This document shows positions 7,219-15,872 of a stretch of DNA of 57,122 nt, in pieces (position 1 is the first letter of the stretch; each line of letters begins with the position of its first letter). The DNA lies in NCBI GenBank assembly GCA_040901765.1, contig JBBDYG010000129.1:1-57122 (forward strand), read 5' to 3'. Made by a program: the position numbers and the translations under genes. Under the pieces are notes generated by a model. That model saw nothing but the letters and a program-made list of their open reading frames with translations. It was not told the DNA's origin and searched no databases. This stretch comes from JBBDYG01 sp040901765. Its GTDB lineage: Bacteria > Planctomycetota > Planctomycetia > Pirellulales > Lacipirellulaceae.

Positions 7219-9359
7219 TGGTCGGTTCCCTCGGCACTGTCGCTTGCCCCTTCCGCAGGTTGTGCGGCATCCGGCATGGATTCCCACTGCCGCGCGAGAA
7301 TTTGATTGCCCTCTTTCTGGGGCGACGTGTCTTCCTGGAGCCGCTGAATGGCGTCGTCTTTGCGGCCGAGTTCCTGAAGCGTGCGGGCGGAATTATACGG
7401 GACACCTCCAGGCCAGAGTTGCTTGCCCAACGGCTGCTCGAAAACCATCTCGAACCAACGCAGGGCATTCTCCAGCCGGCTCGGCTCGTCGCTAGCGTCG
7501 TCGTAATTCAGCAGCCCCAGCCAATAAGTGGCGCATGACTTGGCGGTGCTGTAGATCATTTGCTTCTCGGGCGAAGTTTGTTGCTGTAGTAGCTCTTCTG
7601 TGGGTCGAACGCTCTTATCCATGTAGAGCCGCGCGGCGTCGCGGTGATCGTCGATCGGATCGGTCAGCACGTCGCGCCCGCTGCTTTCAGGCAACTCCTT
7701 CATTCCACGGAAGTGGAGCGAGCGGGCCTTCCATAGTGCGGGTCGCCAGGCAAACATCAAAAACTGCCCGGCGGATTGCGCCCGCGCTTGGGGGTCAAGT
7801 TCCAATTGCCGCTTGAGTGACCGGAACGGCTCCCCCCACAACCGTACTTCTCCCGCATCGAGCGATTGGAGCCGCTCCTGCATCGCGTCCACGGGCGCGG
7901 AGAGTTTTACCGCATCTTCGCCGGCCAAGCGCTCCTCCACCATCGCCGCGCGGTGCGCGAGGGAGAATTGGTCGGCCACCAAATTGACGGTCGTTTTCGC
8001 TAAGTCCGACGATGTCACAGGATATTTAGCGTCCTCAAGGTCCAGTTGGCGCAGCACCCTATCGTCGGCGCGCGCTTGCGCAAGCGTGGCGACTCCTTGG
8101 CCGTCGGGACCGGGAACGGGCAGTCCGAGCCGCGGGTCGAATAAGTAAACCTGGCCTTCGAGAACAACCCCGACGCATAACCAGACCCCGCCGTCGGCCG
8201 AGGCCGCCGTAAGCACCACCGCATCCATGCCGGCCTGCCGGCAGAGCACCGTCATTAACCAAGCCCGCTCGGCTGCTGTGCCTCGCCCATAAACCAGCGC
8301 CTGCCACGGCCGACGCGGCAAAGCGCCCTCGTCCGCTTCGAGCTGCACGTTGCGCACCACCCAGTCGAACAGCCGCTCGGCTTGGCCGAGGCGGTTTGAT
8401 TCCGAGCCGCGCACCCAGCGGCTAATGTCGCGGCACCAGATGGCCTCTTGCACTAGCCGGCCCTCGTAGGATTCAAACGTCGGCCGCGAAAGTGCCGCGG
8501 GCGACAGATAGGCTTGAAGCCTTTCGGCCTCGCGTGGTTCGCTGGGCAGCGTGGCGAGCAACTTCGCGGGTTGCCATGTTGAATCGAGTTTGATGCCGCG
8601 CAACCATTGATTCAGCCGCTCGACGATCTGATTGAGCACCGTTTGGTCGGGCGTCGGCTCCCACCCGACTGCAGGAGTGCCGCCCGCGACATAGGTGCGA
8701 ATCGCTCCGGCGATCTGCTCCATGCGAGTGTCGACGAATCGCCACACTTCGATGCGAAGAGGTTCTAAGGTTGCCCCGTCGAGTCCGCCTTCAAATAAGA
8801 GCGCGTTGTCATTCAAGACCTGGGCAACAGTAAGTTCCAATGCTTCTTCTACCTCGACGGCAATCGCGTCGTCGTCGTCCTCACGATCCTCGGCCGGCTT
8901 CATCTGAAAAAGCTTGACCATGTCTCCCGATCGCACGCCCAGATTCCGAAATCTCGCGTTGTTGCCCGGCACATGCAGATAATTGTAGATGGGGGGGGCG
9001 GGCGCTTCCGGGTGCGTGGAGACCAGAGCCATTACGTCTTGGCCGTCGCTGCTCTTGGACGAATCGAGCACCACGACCGGCGGGCGCAGCTCCAACACGT
9101 TCGCATTGGGCAGGTCGCCTAACTGAGTGGCCACCGCGCCGAGCAACGCCCCCTGCTGGCCCGATTGGGACCGGGGCGATGACCCGCGGCGCGAGGGCGG
9201 GTCGTCCTTGCACCCTAGGAGGAGCAGGCAGCAGGCAGCAGGCAGCAGGCAGCAAAGAAATCGAGGACGAATGCCCAATCCCCCTCCCCCGTCCGCCGGG
9301 GAGGGGCTAGGGAAGGGGGCTTTGCGGTTTCGGGATGGGCTCTTGGGAAATATCGTCAT
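7215..9359 (-). CDS. Large lipoprotein with degenerate transglutaminase-like domain
   Basis: About 714 aa from ATG 9359; a TTG at 9389 or an internal TTG are alternatives. A lipobox LLLLGC puts Cys50 as the lipidated residue, after an unusually long N-region that is translated from a GCAGGCA microsatellite and a G/C-rich repeat. The middle section (WVVRNVQLEAD, then GTAAERAWLMTVLCRQAGMD, then VYLFDPRLGLPVPG) follows the order of a transglutaminase-like core. However, the catalytic Cys position appears to be Ala, so activity is doubtful. The C-terminal 150 aa look helical and TPR-like (ENALRWFEMVF, SARTLQELGRKDDA). Probably periplasmic, attached to a membrane. Function unknown. Confidence 0.7.
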   Translation of the reverse strand: MTIFPKSPSRNRKAPFPSPSPADGGGGLGIRPRFLCCLLPAACCLLLLGCKDDPPSRRGSSPRSQSGQQGALLGAVATQLGDLPNANVLELRPPVVVLDSSKSSDGQDVMALVSTHPEAPAPPIYNYLHVPGNNARFRNLGVRSGDMVKLFQMKPAEDREDDDDAIAVEVEEALELTVAQVLNDNALLFEGGLDGATLEPLRIEVWRFVDTRMEQIAGAIRTYVAGGTPAVGWEPTPDQTVLNQIVERLNQWLRGIKLDSTWQPAKLLATLPSEPREAERLQAYLSPAALSRPTFESYEGRLVQEAIWCRDISRWVRGSESNRLGQAERLFDWVVRNVQLEADEGALPRRPWQALVYGRGTAAERAWLMTVLCRQAGMDAVVLTAASADGGVWLCVGVVLEGQVYLFDPRLGLPVPGPDGQGVATLAQARADDRVLRQLDLEDAKYPVTSSDLAKTTVNLVADQFSLAHRAAMVEERLAGEDAVKLSAPVDAMQERLQSLDAGEVRLWGEPFRSLKRQLELDPQARAQSAGQFLMFAWRPALWKARSLHFRGMKELPESSGRDVLTDPIDDHRDAARLYMDKSVRPTEELLQQQTSPEKQMIYSTAKSCATYWLGLLNYDDASDEPSRLENALRWFEMVFEQPLGKQLWPGGVPYNSARTLQELGRKDDAIQRLQEDTSPQKEGNQILARQWESMPDAAQPAEGASDSAEGTDQ
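9223..9255. repeat. GCAGGCA-type microsatellite inside lipoprotein signal region
   Basis: Four to five tandem copies of a 7-nt unit (AGCAGGC). On the minus strand it is read as the Leu/Ala/Cys hydrophobic core of the lipoprotein signal peptide. Slippage here would change the frame. Confidence 0.8.
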
Positions 9360-9375
9360 AGCAATCGCGTTTGGG

Positions 9376-10227
9376 TCAGAATCCGGCAATGGTTTGGCGA
9401 ATGGCCAGCAGCCGCCGCATTACGCCGGGCAGTTCGTCGATGGGTAACATGTTCGCGCCGTCGCTGGGAGATTTGTCGGGCTCAGGGTGAGTTTCGCAGA
9501 ACAGGGCCTCAACGCCGATAGCCATCGCCGCGCGAGCCAGCGGTTCGACCAGCGCCCGATTTCCGCCTGTGGCCGATCCCAATCCACCTGGTTCTTGCAC
9601 GCTGTGTGTCGCGTCGAATACGACGGGCACCCCCAGCGATTGCATCTCAGGGATCGCACGAAAATCGTTGACCAGCCGGCCGTAGCCGAAGAACGTGCCG
9701 CGCTCGCCGAGCAGGATATTCTGGCAGCCGGATGACTCCAGTTTAGCAACCACGTGGCGCATGTCCCACGGCGCGAGGAATTGGCCCTTCTTCACATGCA
9801 CGGCCCGGCCGGTTGCGGCCGCGGCCGCCAAAAGATCGGTCTGCCGCGCCAGGAACGCCGGAATCTGGATCAATTCGCATACTTCGCCGACCGCGGCCGC
9901 TTGATGCGATTCGTGGATGTCGGTCGTCACGGGCAGTTGAAACTCGTTTCGCACGCGCTCGAGGATTCGCAGTCCTTCGTCCATGGCTAACCCGCGGAAG
10001 GACGCTGCGCTCGTGCGGTTCGCCTTATCGAACGAGGCTTTGAAGACGAGTTGCACAGGTAGTTCGCGGGCAATCGTCACTAGCCGCTGGGCGATGTGAA
10101 GCGTCAGCTCTTGGCTCTCGAGGACGCAAGGCCCGGCGATCCACAGCAACGGCTCGCCGCGGCCGCAACGGTAGGAACCAATATGAGCCGGATAGTTTGC
10201 CACAGCATTCGTCAGCGTCGGCGGCAA
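9376..10227 (-). CDS. kdsA: 3-deoxy-8-phosphooctulonate (Kdo-8-P) synthase
   Basis: 283 aa, the usual length. Condenses phosphoenolpyruvate with arabinose-5-phosphate in Kdo synthesis for lipopolysaccharide, in the cytoplasm. Conserved KASFDKANRTS (63-73), PAFLARQTDL (123-132) and the Gly/Asn loop near 219-224 are present. IAGPCVLES has Cys34 where the metal-free E. coli enzyme has Asn. With His208 (DATHSVQ), Glu245 and Asp256 (ETHPEPDKSPSD), this is the full ligand set of the metal-dependent class. It follows the lipid-kinase gene by about 20 nt, and the lipoprotein gene starts 17 nt after its stop, so co-transcription is likely. Confidence 0.96.
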   Translation of the reverse strand: MPPTLTNAVANYPAHIGSYRCGRGEPLLWIAGPCVLESQELTLHIAQRLVTIARELPVQLVFKASFDKANRTSAASFRGLAMDEGLRILERVRNEFQLPVTTDIHESHQAAAVGEVCELIQIPAFLARQTDLLAAAAATGRAVHVKKGQFLAPWDMRHVVAKLESSGCQNILLGERGTFFGYGRLVNDFRAIPEMQSLGVPVVFDATHSVQEPGGLGSATGGNRALVEPLARAAMAIGVEALFCETHPEPDKSPSDGANMLPIDELPGVMRRLLAIRQTIAGF

Positions 10228-10246
10228 TGCCGACAGGTAAGAAAAT

Positions 10247-11239
10247 TCAACTCATTCGATGCGCCGCGACCGAATAACCCAATCGCTCCGCCACCTGTGG
10301 CATCACCAATACCGTCAGCCGACCGGGTATTGTTTCGACCGTGACCGGCAACACGCCGCCCAAGTCACCATCCAGTTGATACGGCACCACGGCGTCCGGA
10401 TCGAGCGCCTCCAGTCGGCACGCACCTTCGCGAAAAGTCTGCACGCTGGCCAGTCGATGATGCCGCCGCCACACGACGTGCCACAGGTACCACAATCCGA
10501 CGCTTAGCGAACCGCGCCCGAATACACACCAATCGAGCTGCCCATCGTTTCCGACCGCCGCGGGAGCAATCGGCAAATTGCGGGCATACCTGGGTAGATT
10601 GACGCCAAACACCCAGCGGCCCACGCGCTCCTGCTGCGGTCCGACAAGCTCACCGCTGAGGCGCACCTCAGGATAGTTGTAAGTACGAATGGCCTGCCAG
10701 ATTGGTTTAGCGTAGGCCCACCGCGTGATGTTCCCGTTTCGCCCTTCATGGACCCGCCGCACCACTTCGGCATCGAAGCCGGCGCTAATCATCAGGGCAA
10801 ACAGCCGGCCGTTGGCACGCCCCGCGTCAAGTTGGACCGTTACTCCAAGCTCCAATAACTCACGGATTCGCTCCGGTCGGGACGACATTTGGAGATACTT
10901 CGCCAGCAGGTTCTCGGTGCCTAGCGGTAGCACGCAGATGGGTGTCCCAGGATCAGTGGCGTTCAGCACCGCGCCGACCGTCCCATCGCCGCCGACGGCG
11001 ACGACAGCTCGCAATTGATCCTCGCTGCGAAGCTCGGCCGCGAGTTGCGTCAACTCGTCGAACTGCGAGCAAACGTGGACCTCGAAGCCCGCAGGTTGCA
11101 GAACGTGCCGTAGGGCCGCGATATGGCGGTGCTTTGGCCCGGCGCCGGCCGCCTCATTTACAAATGCCACCACGTGCCGCGCCGCTTTAGCACTTTCCAT
11201 CGCCCGCGACTGGTTGGGGAGCTGCGTTTCGATTGGCAT
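10247..11239 (-). CDS. Diacylglycerol/sphingosine kinase-like lipid kinase
   Basis: 330 aa. VAVGGDGTVGAVLN (GGDGT at 83-87) is the nucleotide-binding signature of the DAGK catalytic domain. PLGTENLLAKYL (105-116) is the following conserved loop, and the C-terminal half (GNDGQLDWCVF, PYQLDGD) matches the beta-sandwich domain of the YegS/DgkB type. It should phosphorylate a lipid hydroxyl at the inner membrane. First gene of the long minus-strand run, with ATG at 11239. A link to kdsA through envelope lipid metabolism is inference. Confidence 0.88.
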   Translation of the reverse strand: MPIETQLPNQSRAMESAKAARHVVAFVNEAAGAGPKHRHIAALRHVLQPAGFEVHVCSQFDELTQLAAELRSEDQLRAVVAVGGDGTVGAVLNATDPGTPICVLPLGTENLLAKYLQMSSRPERIRELLELGVTVQLDAGRANGRLFALMISAGFDAEVVRRVHEGRNGNITRWAYAKPIWQAIRTYNYPEVRLSGELVGPQQERVGRWVFGVNLPRYARNLPIAPAAVGNDGQLDWCVFGRGSLSVGLWYLWHVVWRRHHRLASVQTFREGACRLEALDPDAVVPYQLDGDLGGVLPVTVETIPGRLTVLVMPQVAERLGYSVAAHRMS

Positions 11240-11805
11240 GGAGCCAGGTCAGGCAAGGGGTGCGGGAGGGCAGCTCTCTCAAAATGAGAGCAAAGACTTG
11301 ATTGTACAGCTTGCCGGTCGCGGAGTCGTGGCGTCGCGCGCTGCAAAATTATCGCCGCAAGTAGCGTGCTTGAAAAGAGTTAGTATTATGCGTGTCTCAT
11401 TTCCGGACGAAATCAGCAACTCAGTTCCTGGCCGTCCTCGCCGACGAGAACCTGTCCCGGCCTGATGCATAACGCCGCAGAATGCTACGGCAAAACGTTT
11501 GGCCCGCAGGCGTACATTTCGACCGGTCGGATGAAATCGCAAGGTCGCGGATTGCTCTAACGTGCTGCTAACAAAGCAGTTCCGCACGACAGCGACGTGC
11601 GAATCGTCACCCGCGGCAGGAACGGCACGCCCCATGCATCTATAACGTGCAAGCTCGGTCGAAATGATTGGGCGATTAACTCGCTGGCCCGCGGGGCCTC
11701 GAATGAACATTGACGCGGTGGTTGACTTGCCCCTGACCACTTCGTCTAGTCGGCGTGTCGCCGGCTCATTCGAGGCCCGCTTTTTTTGCGCCCGCCGCTG
11801 GCGGC
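11240..11805. other. Non-coding gap between lipid kinase and cyclophilin genes
   Basis: 566 nt without a convincing gene; an open minus frame over part of it has no motif, ribosome site or coding bias. Near 11781 there is a T7 run, and close to the 3' end of the cyclophilin gene a short hairpin core GCCGCCAGCGGC. Confidence 0.6.
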
Positions 11806-13341
11806 TTAGCGCGTGCGCCTGCGTGAAGCGAACCTCACCGCCAGCAGAATTCCTAGCGCCGCCAGCGCCAGGGAACTTGGCTCCGGAACCGCGGTTGCCG
11901 AACCCGATCCCGCCAGCACGTTGCCGCGGGTGTTGCCGAAGTTGCTTCGCCAGATCGCCAGATCGGCGGCGTTGACCACCATGTCGCCGTTGGCATCGGC
12001 CGCGAGGCCCGCGCCGGTGCGTCCGAACATGTCACGCCAAACGGCGTAGTCGGCCGCGTCGGCGACGCCATTTTTGTTGAAATCGGCCGCCGCCACGCCG
12101 AGAGTGATGGCCGTCGAGGTGGCACGGTAATTCCAAACCAAGCCGGCCGTCAGAAACGGCAATTCCACGTTGGCGAAAGCGCCGGAGATGCTGCTCGCCA
12201 GCAGGACGTTGAACGTATTGCCATGGACGGGCTGGTAGAGGTTGAGGAGTGAAACATCCAGCTTGCCAGCTAACTGGGCGTTGCCGCTTACCAGCAACTG
12301 ATCGTACTCGGTGTTGGCAGTCGTGCCGCGAAGTTGGATCGAGAGCGTGCCGGTCCCCGTCTGTTGGTATGTCGGCACGGTGACTGACCCCAGTTGCATC
12401 CCTGGCGCGACGATGCCGCGGTTAACAAGCGGCCTACCGAGCGAGATGTTTTCGCGAATTACTAATGCGCGGTTCACATCGACGGTTATGGTACCCGTGC
12501 CGCCGAAAGTCGCGCCGGTGTCGATAAAGACGTCTCGGGTGGAAAACGTTAGCCCGCCGCCGGGGACGTTAACGGACGAGCCGGCGCCGTAATAGTCGAC
12601 CCGGGTGGCGCGGTCCAGCACTGCCAACGTCAATGTGTTGGGAATTACCGGAACGCCATCCGTCATAGGATTTGGCGGCACCGGCGGATTACCAAAAGGG
12701 CCGCTATCGCGAGTGAGGTCGTTGTTTGCATCTTGGTTCAGGTTGATGATTTGCAGTCCCGAGTTCAGGATGTCAAAATAGCCGCTCATCCCATCGCCCA
12801 CGACCCGCGCAAAAACGGTAAAGCCTCCATTCTGATTATCTAAATTCGCCGCATTGTTGCCTAGATTCACGAACCATTGGTTCGTCGCGCTGTTCGGATT
12901 GCCCCCCACTTTGGCCATTGCCAAAGTACCCTTGAGGTTCGACCGAAAGGGAGAGTTTCCAAATTCGTTCAGGATGGTTGGATTGGGCGTGGCGGCGTTG
13001 CCATCGAGATCCACAACGGCGTTGGGATTCAGCGACACATTAAGGGGTGCCGGCTCGGATTGGAAAGTGGGATAGAAACCGCCCCCTTGAAGCACAAAAT
13101 TGCGCGATAGCCGATGCATGAACGATCCGTCGTACAGCCCCGCGTTGACGTACTGCAGAAAGTTGTCGCGAGTCAGCGGACGGTCGTCGAACAACTCGAT
13201 GAACACGGTGCTTCGCGATCGACCGGCAAGCGTCAGGTTGTAGTCCAACTGCACGAACGAATTGCCGTAGCCGATCGACGCCGACAGTGCAACGAGCCCC
13301 CAGATAAGCGCCGGCAACCGGCGCGATAACAACAAAAACAC
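11806..13341 (-). CDS. Secreted cyclophilin-type PPIase with dockerin-like and PEP-CTERM modules
   Basis: 511 aa from GTG 13341, which has GGAG about 7 nt upstream and is followed directly by a signal peptide (FLLLSRRLPALIWGLVALSA). Residues about 44-200 are a cyclophilin domain: FIELFDDRPLTRDNFLQYV, FMHRLSRNFVLQGGG, GTLAMAK and NQWFVNLGNN. This catalyses prolyl cis-trans isomerisation. A beta-rich linker follows, then a dockerin-like pair of Asp/Asn loops (DFNKNGVADAADY and DANGDMVVNAADL, about 415-470), and finally VPEPSSLALAALG plus RRRTR. The product should be exported, processed by exosortase and perhaps docked to other surface proteins. Confidence 0.9.
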   Translation of the reverse strand: MFLLLSRRLPALIWGLVALSASIGYGNSFVQLDYNLTLAGRSRSTVFIELFDDRPLTRDNFLQYVNAGLYDGSFMHRLSRNFVLQGGGFYPTFQSEPAPLNVSLNPNAVVDLDGNAATPNPTILNEFGNSPFRSNLKGTLAMAKVGGNPNSATNQWFVNLGNNAANLDNQNGGFTVFARVVGDGMSGYFDILNSGLQIINLNQDANNDLTRDSGPFGNPPVPPNPMTDGVPVIPNTLTLAVLDRATRVDYYGAGSSVNVPGGGLTFSTRDVFIDTGATFGGTGTITVDVNRALVIRENISLGRPLVNRGIVAPGMQLGSVTVPTYQQTGTGTLSIQLRGTTANTEYDQLLVSGNAQLAGKLDVSLLNLYQPVHGNTFNVLLASSISGAFANVELPFLTAGLVWNYRATSTAITLGVAAADFNKNGVADAADYAVWRDMFGRTGAGLAADANGDMVVNAADLAIWRSNFGNTRGNVLAGSGSATAVPEPSSLALAALGILLAVRFASRRRTR

Positions 13342-13551
13342 AGTCTTCTCCGTTCCGGTGGAGATAAAATTCGAGGCCCAGAACACGCTAGGGTGGGCCG
13401 GATAATCTTCCTTTAAGACTATCCACCACCTAGCTTTCTGTCCAACAACAGGCGTGGCAGGCGGGTGGCACAATTGCTACGATCTATACCTACGGAATTC
13501 ATAACGCATAGGGACACGGAGCACTTCAGCGCTAGGGAGGAGTTCCGCTTA

Positions 13552-13672
13552 GGACGGGGGATTGGGCGATAGAGGAGATCGGGAGATAAAATAACAAACA
13601 GAACAAGCTTTCCGCTGGAATTCATACACTCGTCAATCCTTATCTCCGCCATCTCCGCCCGTCCCCCATCTC
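13552..13672. repeat. Long imperfect inverted repeat upstream of xylA
   Basis: Arms 13552-13588 and 13640-13672 are built from variants of GGGAGATGGGGGA and its complement TATCTCCGCCATCTCC, around an AT-rich loop. The composition resembles the palindrome at 24476-24607. It lies in the 382-nt gap between the divergent cyclophilin and xylose isomerase genes. Confidence 0.7.
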
Positions 13673-13723
13673 CCTTTCAAAAATCTCGATGTTTCCCACG
13701 GCTGCCGACCTAATAGGCCACGA

Positions 13724-15037
13724 ATGATGACTGCTTTTCCCGAAATTGACCGAATCCCATACGACGGCCCGCAGAGCAAGAATCCGCTTGCTTTTCGCCA
13801 TTACGACGCCCAGGAAATGGTCGCTGGCAAATCGATGCGCGACCACCTGCGGTTTAGCGTGGTCTATTGGCACACCTTCCGAAATCCGCTTTCGGACCCC
13901 TTCGGACCCGGCACAGCACAACGACCGTGGGAGGACGGGACGGACTCCGTTGAAAACGCGCAACGGCGTGCCCGCGTGGCGTTCGAGTTCATGGAGAAGC
14001 TGTCCGCGCCATATTACGCCTTTCACGACCGGGACGTGGCACCCGAGGGAAAGACGCTTGCCGAAAGCCACAAGAACCTCGACGCCGTCGCGAAAGTGCT
14101 CAAGGAAGAACAGCAGCGGACGGGGATCAAGCTGCTGTGGGGCACCGCCAACTTATTTTCCAACCCGCGTTACATGCATGGGGCCGCGACCAGCCCCAAC
14201 GCCGAGGCGTTTGCGTTCGCCGCGGCGCAGGTTAAGAAGGCCCTCGAAGTGACCCATGATCTGGGCGGCCAGGGATATACGTTCTGGGGCGGACGCGAAG
14301 GCTATCAGTGCCTCTGGAACACCGACCTCAAGCGCGAACAGGAGCATCTGGCCAGCTTCCTGCACATGGCCGTCGATTATGCCAAGCAAATCGGCTTCAC
14401 AGGACAGTTTTACATCGAGCCGAAACCCAAGGAGCCGACCAAGCACCAGTACGACTCCGATGCCGCGGCCTGTCTCAACTTCCTGCGACAGTTCGACTTG
14501 ATGGGACACCTGAAGCTGAACCTGGAGACCAACCACGCCACGCTTGCCGGGCACACGATGCACCACGAATTGGAAGTCGCCGGCGCCGCCGGTGCGCTTG
14601 GCTCGATCGACGCCAACACGGGCGACATGCTGCTCGGCTGGGACACCGATCAGTTTCCGACCGACATCTACCTCACCACGCAGTGCATGTACTCGGTGCT
14701 TAAGTATGGCGGCTTCACCACGGGCGGCGTGAACTTCGACGCCAAGGTTCGCCGCGAGAGCTTCGAGCCGATCGACCTGTTCTACGCCCATGTCGGCGGG
14801 ATGGACGCCTTCGCGCGGGGCCTCAAAATCGCCGCCGCGATGCGGGCCGACGGCCAGCTCGAAAAACTGCTAGCCGAGCGCTATTCCAGTTGGGACGGCG
14901 GCCTAGGCGCGGAAATCGAAGCCGGCAAGCACAGCTTCGCCAGCCTCGAAAAGCTCATGCTCGCGAAGGGAGAAATCGCCTCCAACCGCAGCGGCCGACA
15001 GGAAATGATTGAGAATTTGATCAATACTTATCTGTGA
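13724..15037 (+). CDS. xylA: Xylose isomerase
   Basis: 437 aa, the length of class II xylose isomerases. Interconverts xylose and xylulose with divalent metal. Visible: YYAFHDRDVAPEGKTL (His101, Asp104), TFWGGREGYQ (186-195), EPKPKEPTKHQYD (Glu232, Lys234) and the later metal region LKLNLETNHATLAGH. Starts at tandem ATGs with no strong ribosome site. No xylulokinase or regulator lies nearby, so it appears to be a lone catabolic gene. The last 10 nt overlap the convergent PEP-CTERM reading frame. Confidence 0.97.
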   Translation: MMTAFPEIDRIPYDGPQSKNPLAFRHYDAQEMVAGKSMRDHLRFSVVYWHTFRNPLSDPFGPGTAQRPWEDGTDSVENAQRRARVAFEFMEKLSAPYYAFHDRDVAPEGKTLAESHKNLDAVAKVLKEEQQRTGIKLLWGTANLFSNPRYMHGAATSPNAEAFAFAAAQVKKALEVTHDLGGQGYTFWGGREGYQCLWNTDLKREQEHLASFLHMAVDYAKQIGFTGQFYIEPKPKEPTKHQYDSDAAACLNFLRQFDLMGHLKLNLETNHATLAGHTMHHELEVAGAAGALGSIDANTGDMLLGWDTDQFPTDIYLTTQCMYSVLKYGGFTTGGVNFDAKVRRESFEPIDLFYAHVGGMDAFARGLKIAAAMRADGQLEKLLAERYSSWDGGLGAEIEAGKHSFASLEKLMLAKGEIASNRSGRQEMIENLINTYL

Positions 15038-15855
15038 AAATGGCACCATCGAAACTTTGCTCCAGTTTGTGACACCAACGTCCGGCGGCGAACGATCAAC
15101 ATAAGTAGTCCAATCAGAAGTATCACCCAGGCTGCGGGTTCCGGCACGGCGGCGCGCGAATCCGAGCTGCTGCCGGAACCCGGTACTATCTGCCCGAACT
15201 GGGCACGCCACACGTAATAGTCGGCCTGCGAATAGGCCCCGCCAAGGCCGTTGCGCCAAGTGACGTAGTCCTCAATATCGACGATGCCGTCGTTGTTGAA
15301 GTCGCCATCAAACGCCGCGAGTGGCGAGTTGGCGAGAACCAACAGCGAACGGAATCCGGCGTCCACTTCGTCCGTCGTTACGCTTAGGCGGATGGTCAAA
15401 TTGACGGGGTTGCCGAAGGGCCCTCCATCAATATCGCCAAAATTGAACACATAGTCGTTGAACATATCGACCGTCGTCGCTACGTCCGTGAACGTGGCAT
15501 CGAGGAACACGTCAGGGCCGCGAATCACTTCCAGCCGCAATGAATCGAAGCCGGTTCCCGTGCTGGTGGCGTCGATCATTGCCAATTGCAGATCGTGCTT
15601 CACGGGGAGTTGATTAAGGTCGATGGCAAACGCCGCGGTGCTTACATAGGTCTGGGATGCTCCACCGCCGCTATCGGAGTACGCGGCGCCGAGCGTCATC
15701 AAGCTCAGCACGTCCGCTCCGCCGCCAACCATCTGCGTCGCATGTGGGTTTCCGGCAACAGCGGCCGTCACGTCGCCGGCAAGCGGCATACCGACCACAA
15801 AGGCAGCCGCTTGTAAACCATCGGCAAGGGTTGGGTTGGGGAAGGCCTCTCCCAC
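15028..15855 (-). CDS. C-terminal part of Gly-rich PEP-CTERM protein (after frameshift)
   Basis: Carries the end of the protein begun at 19646. The frame stays open upstream of 15855 (reading GATLGAVARTFAPIAS back through about 15980), so the GTG at 15855 is not a real start. It encodes a beta-rich domain, one dockerin-like loop (DFNNDGIVDIEDYVTWRNGL) with a second degenerate helix (YYVWRAQFGQ), and a PEP-CTERM signal (AVPEPAAWVILLIGLLML then RRRT). Separating it from the repeat region would leave a 1,257-aa protein with no anchor, which supports one original gene. Either real decay or an error in a GC-rich stretch. Confidence 0.7.
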   Translation of the reverse strand: MGEAFPNPTLADGLQAAAFVVGMPLAGDVTAAVAGNPHATQMVGGGADVLSLMTLGAAYSDSGGGASQTYVSTAAFAIDLNQLPVKHDLQLAMIDATSTGTGFDSLRLEVIRGPDVFLDATFTDVATTVDMFNDYVFNFGDIDGGPFGNPVNLTIRLSVTTDEVDAGFRSLLVLANSPLAAFDGDFNNDGIVDIEDYVTWRNGLGGAYSQADYYVWRAQFGQIVPGSGSSSDSRAAVPEPAAWVILLIGLLMLIVRRRTLVSQTGAKFRWCHFHR

Positions 15856-15872
15856 GGCGGCGCGGCTTTCGG

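Noticed and set aside
11279..11740. 153-codon minus-strand frame
   Set aside because: No family resemblance, no ribosome site and mixed composition; treated as non-coding.
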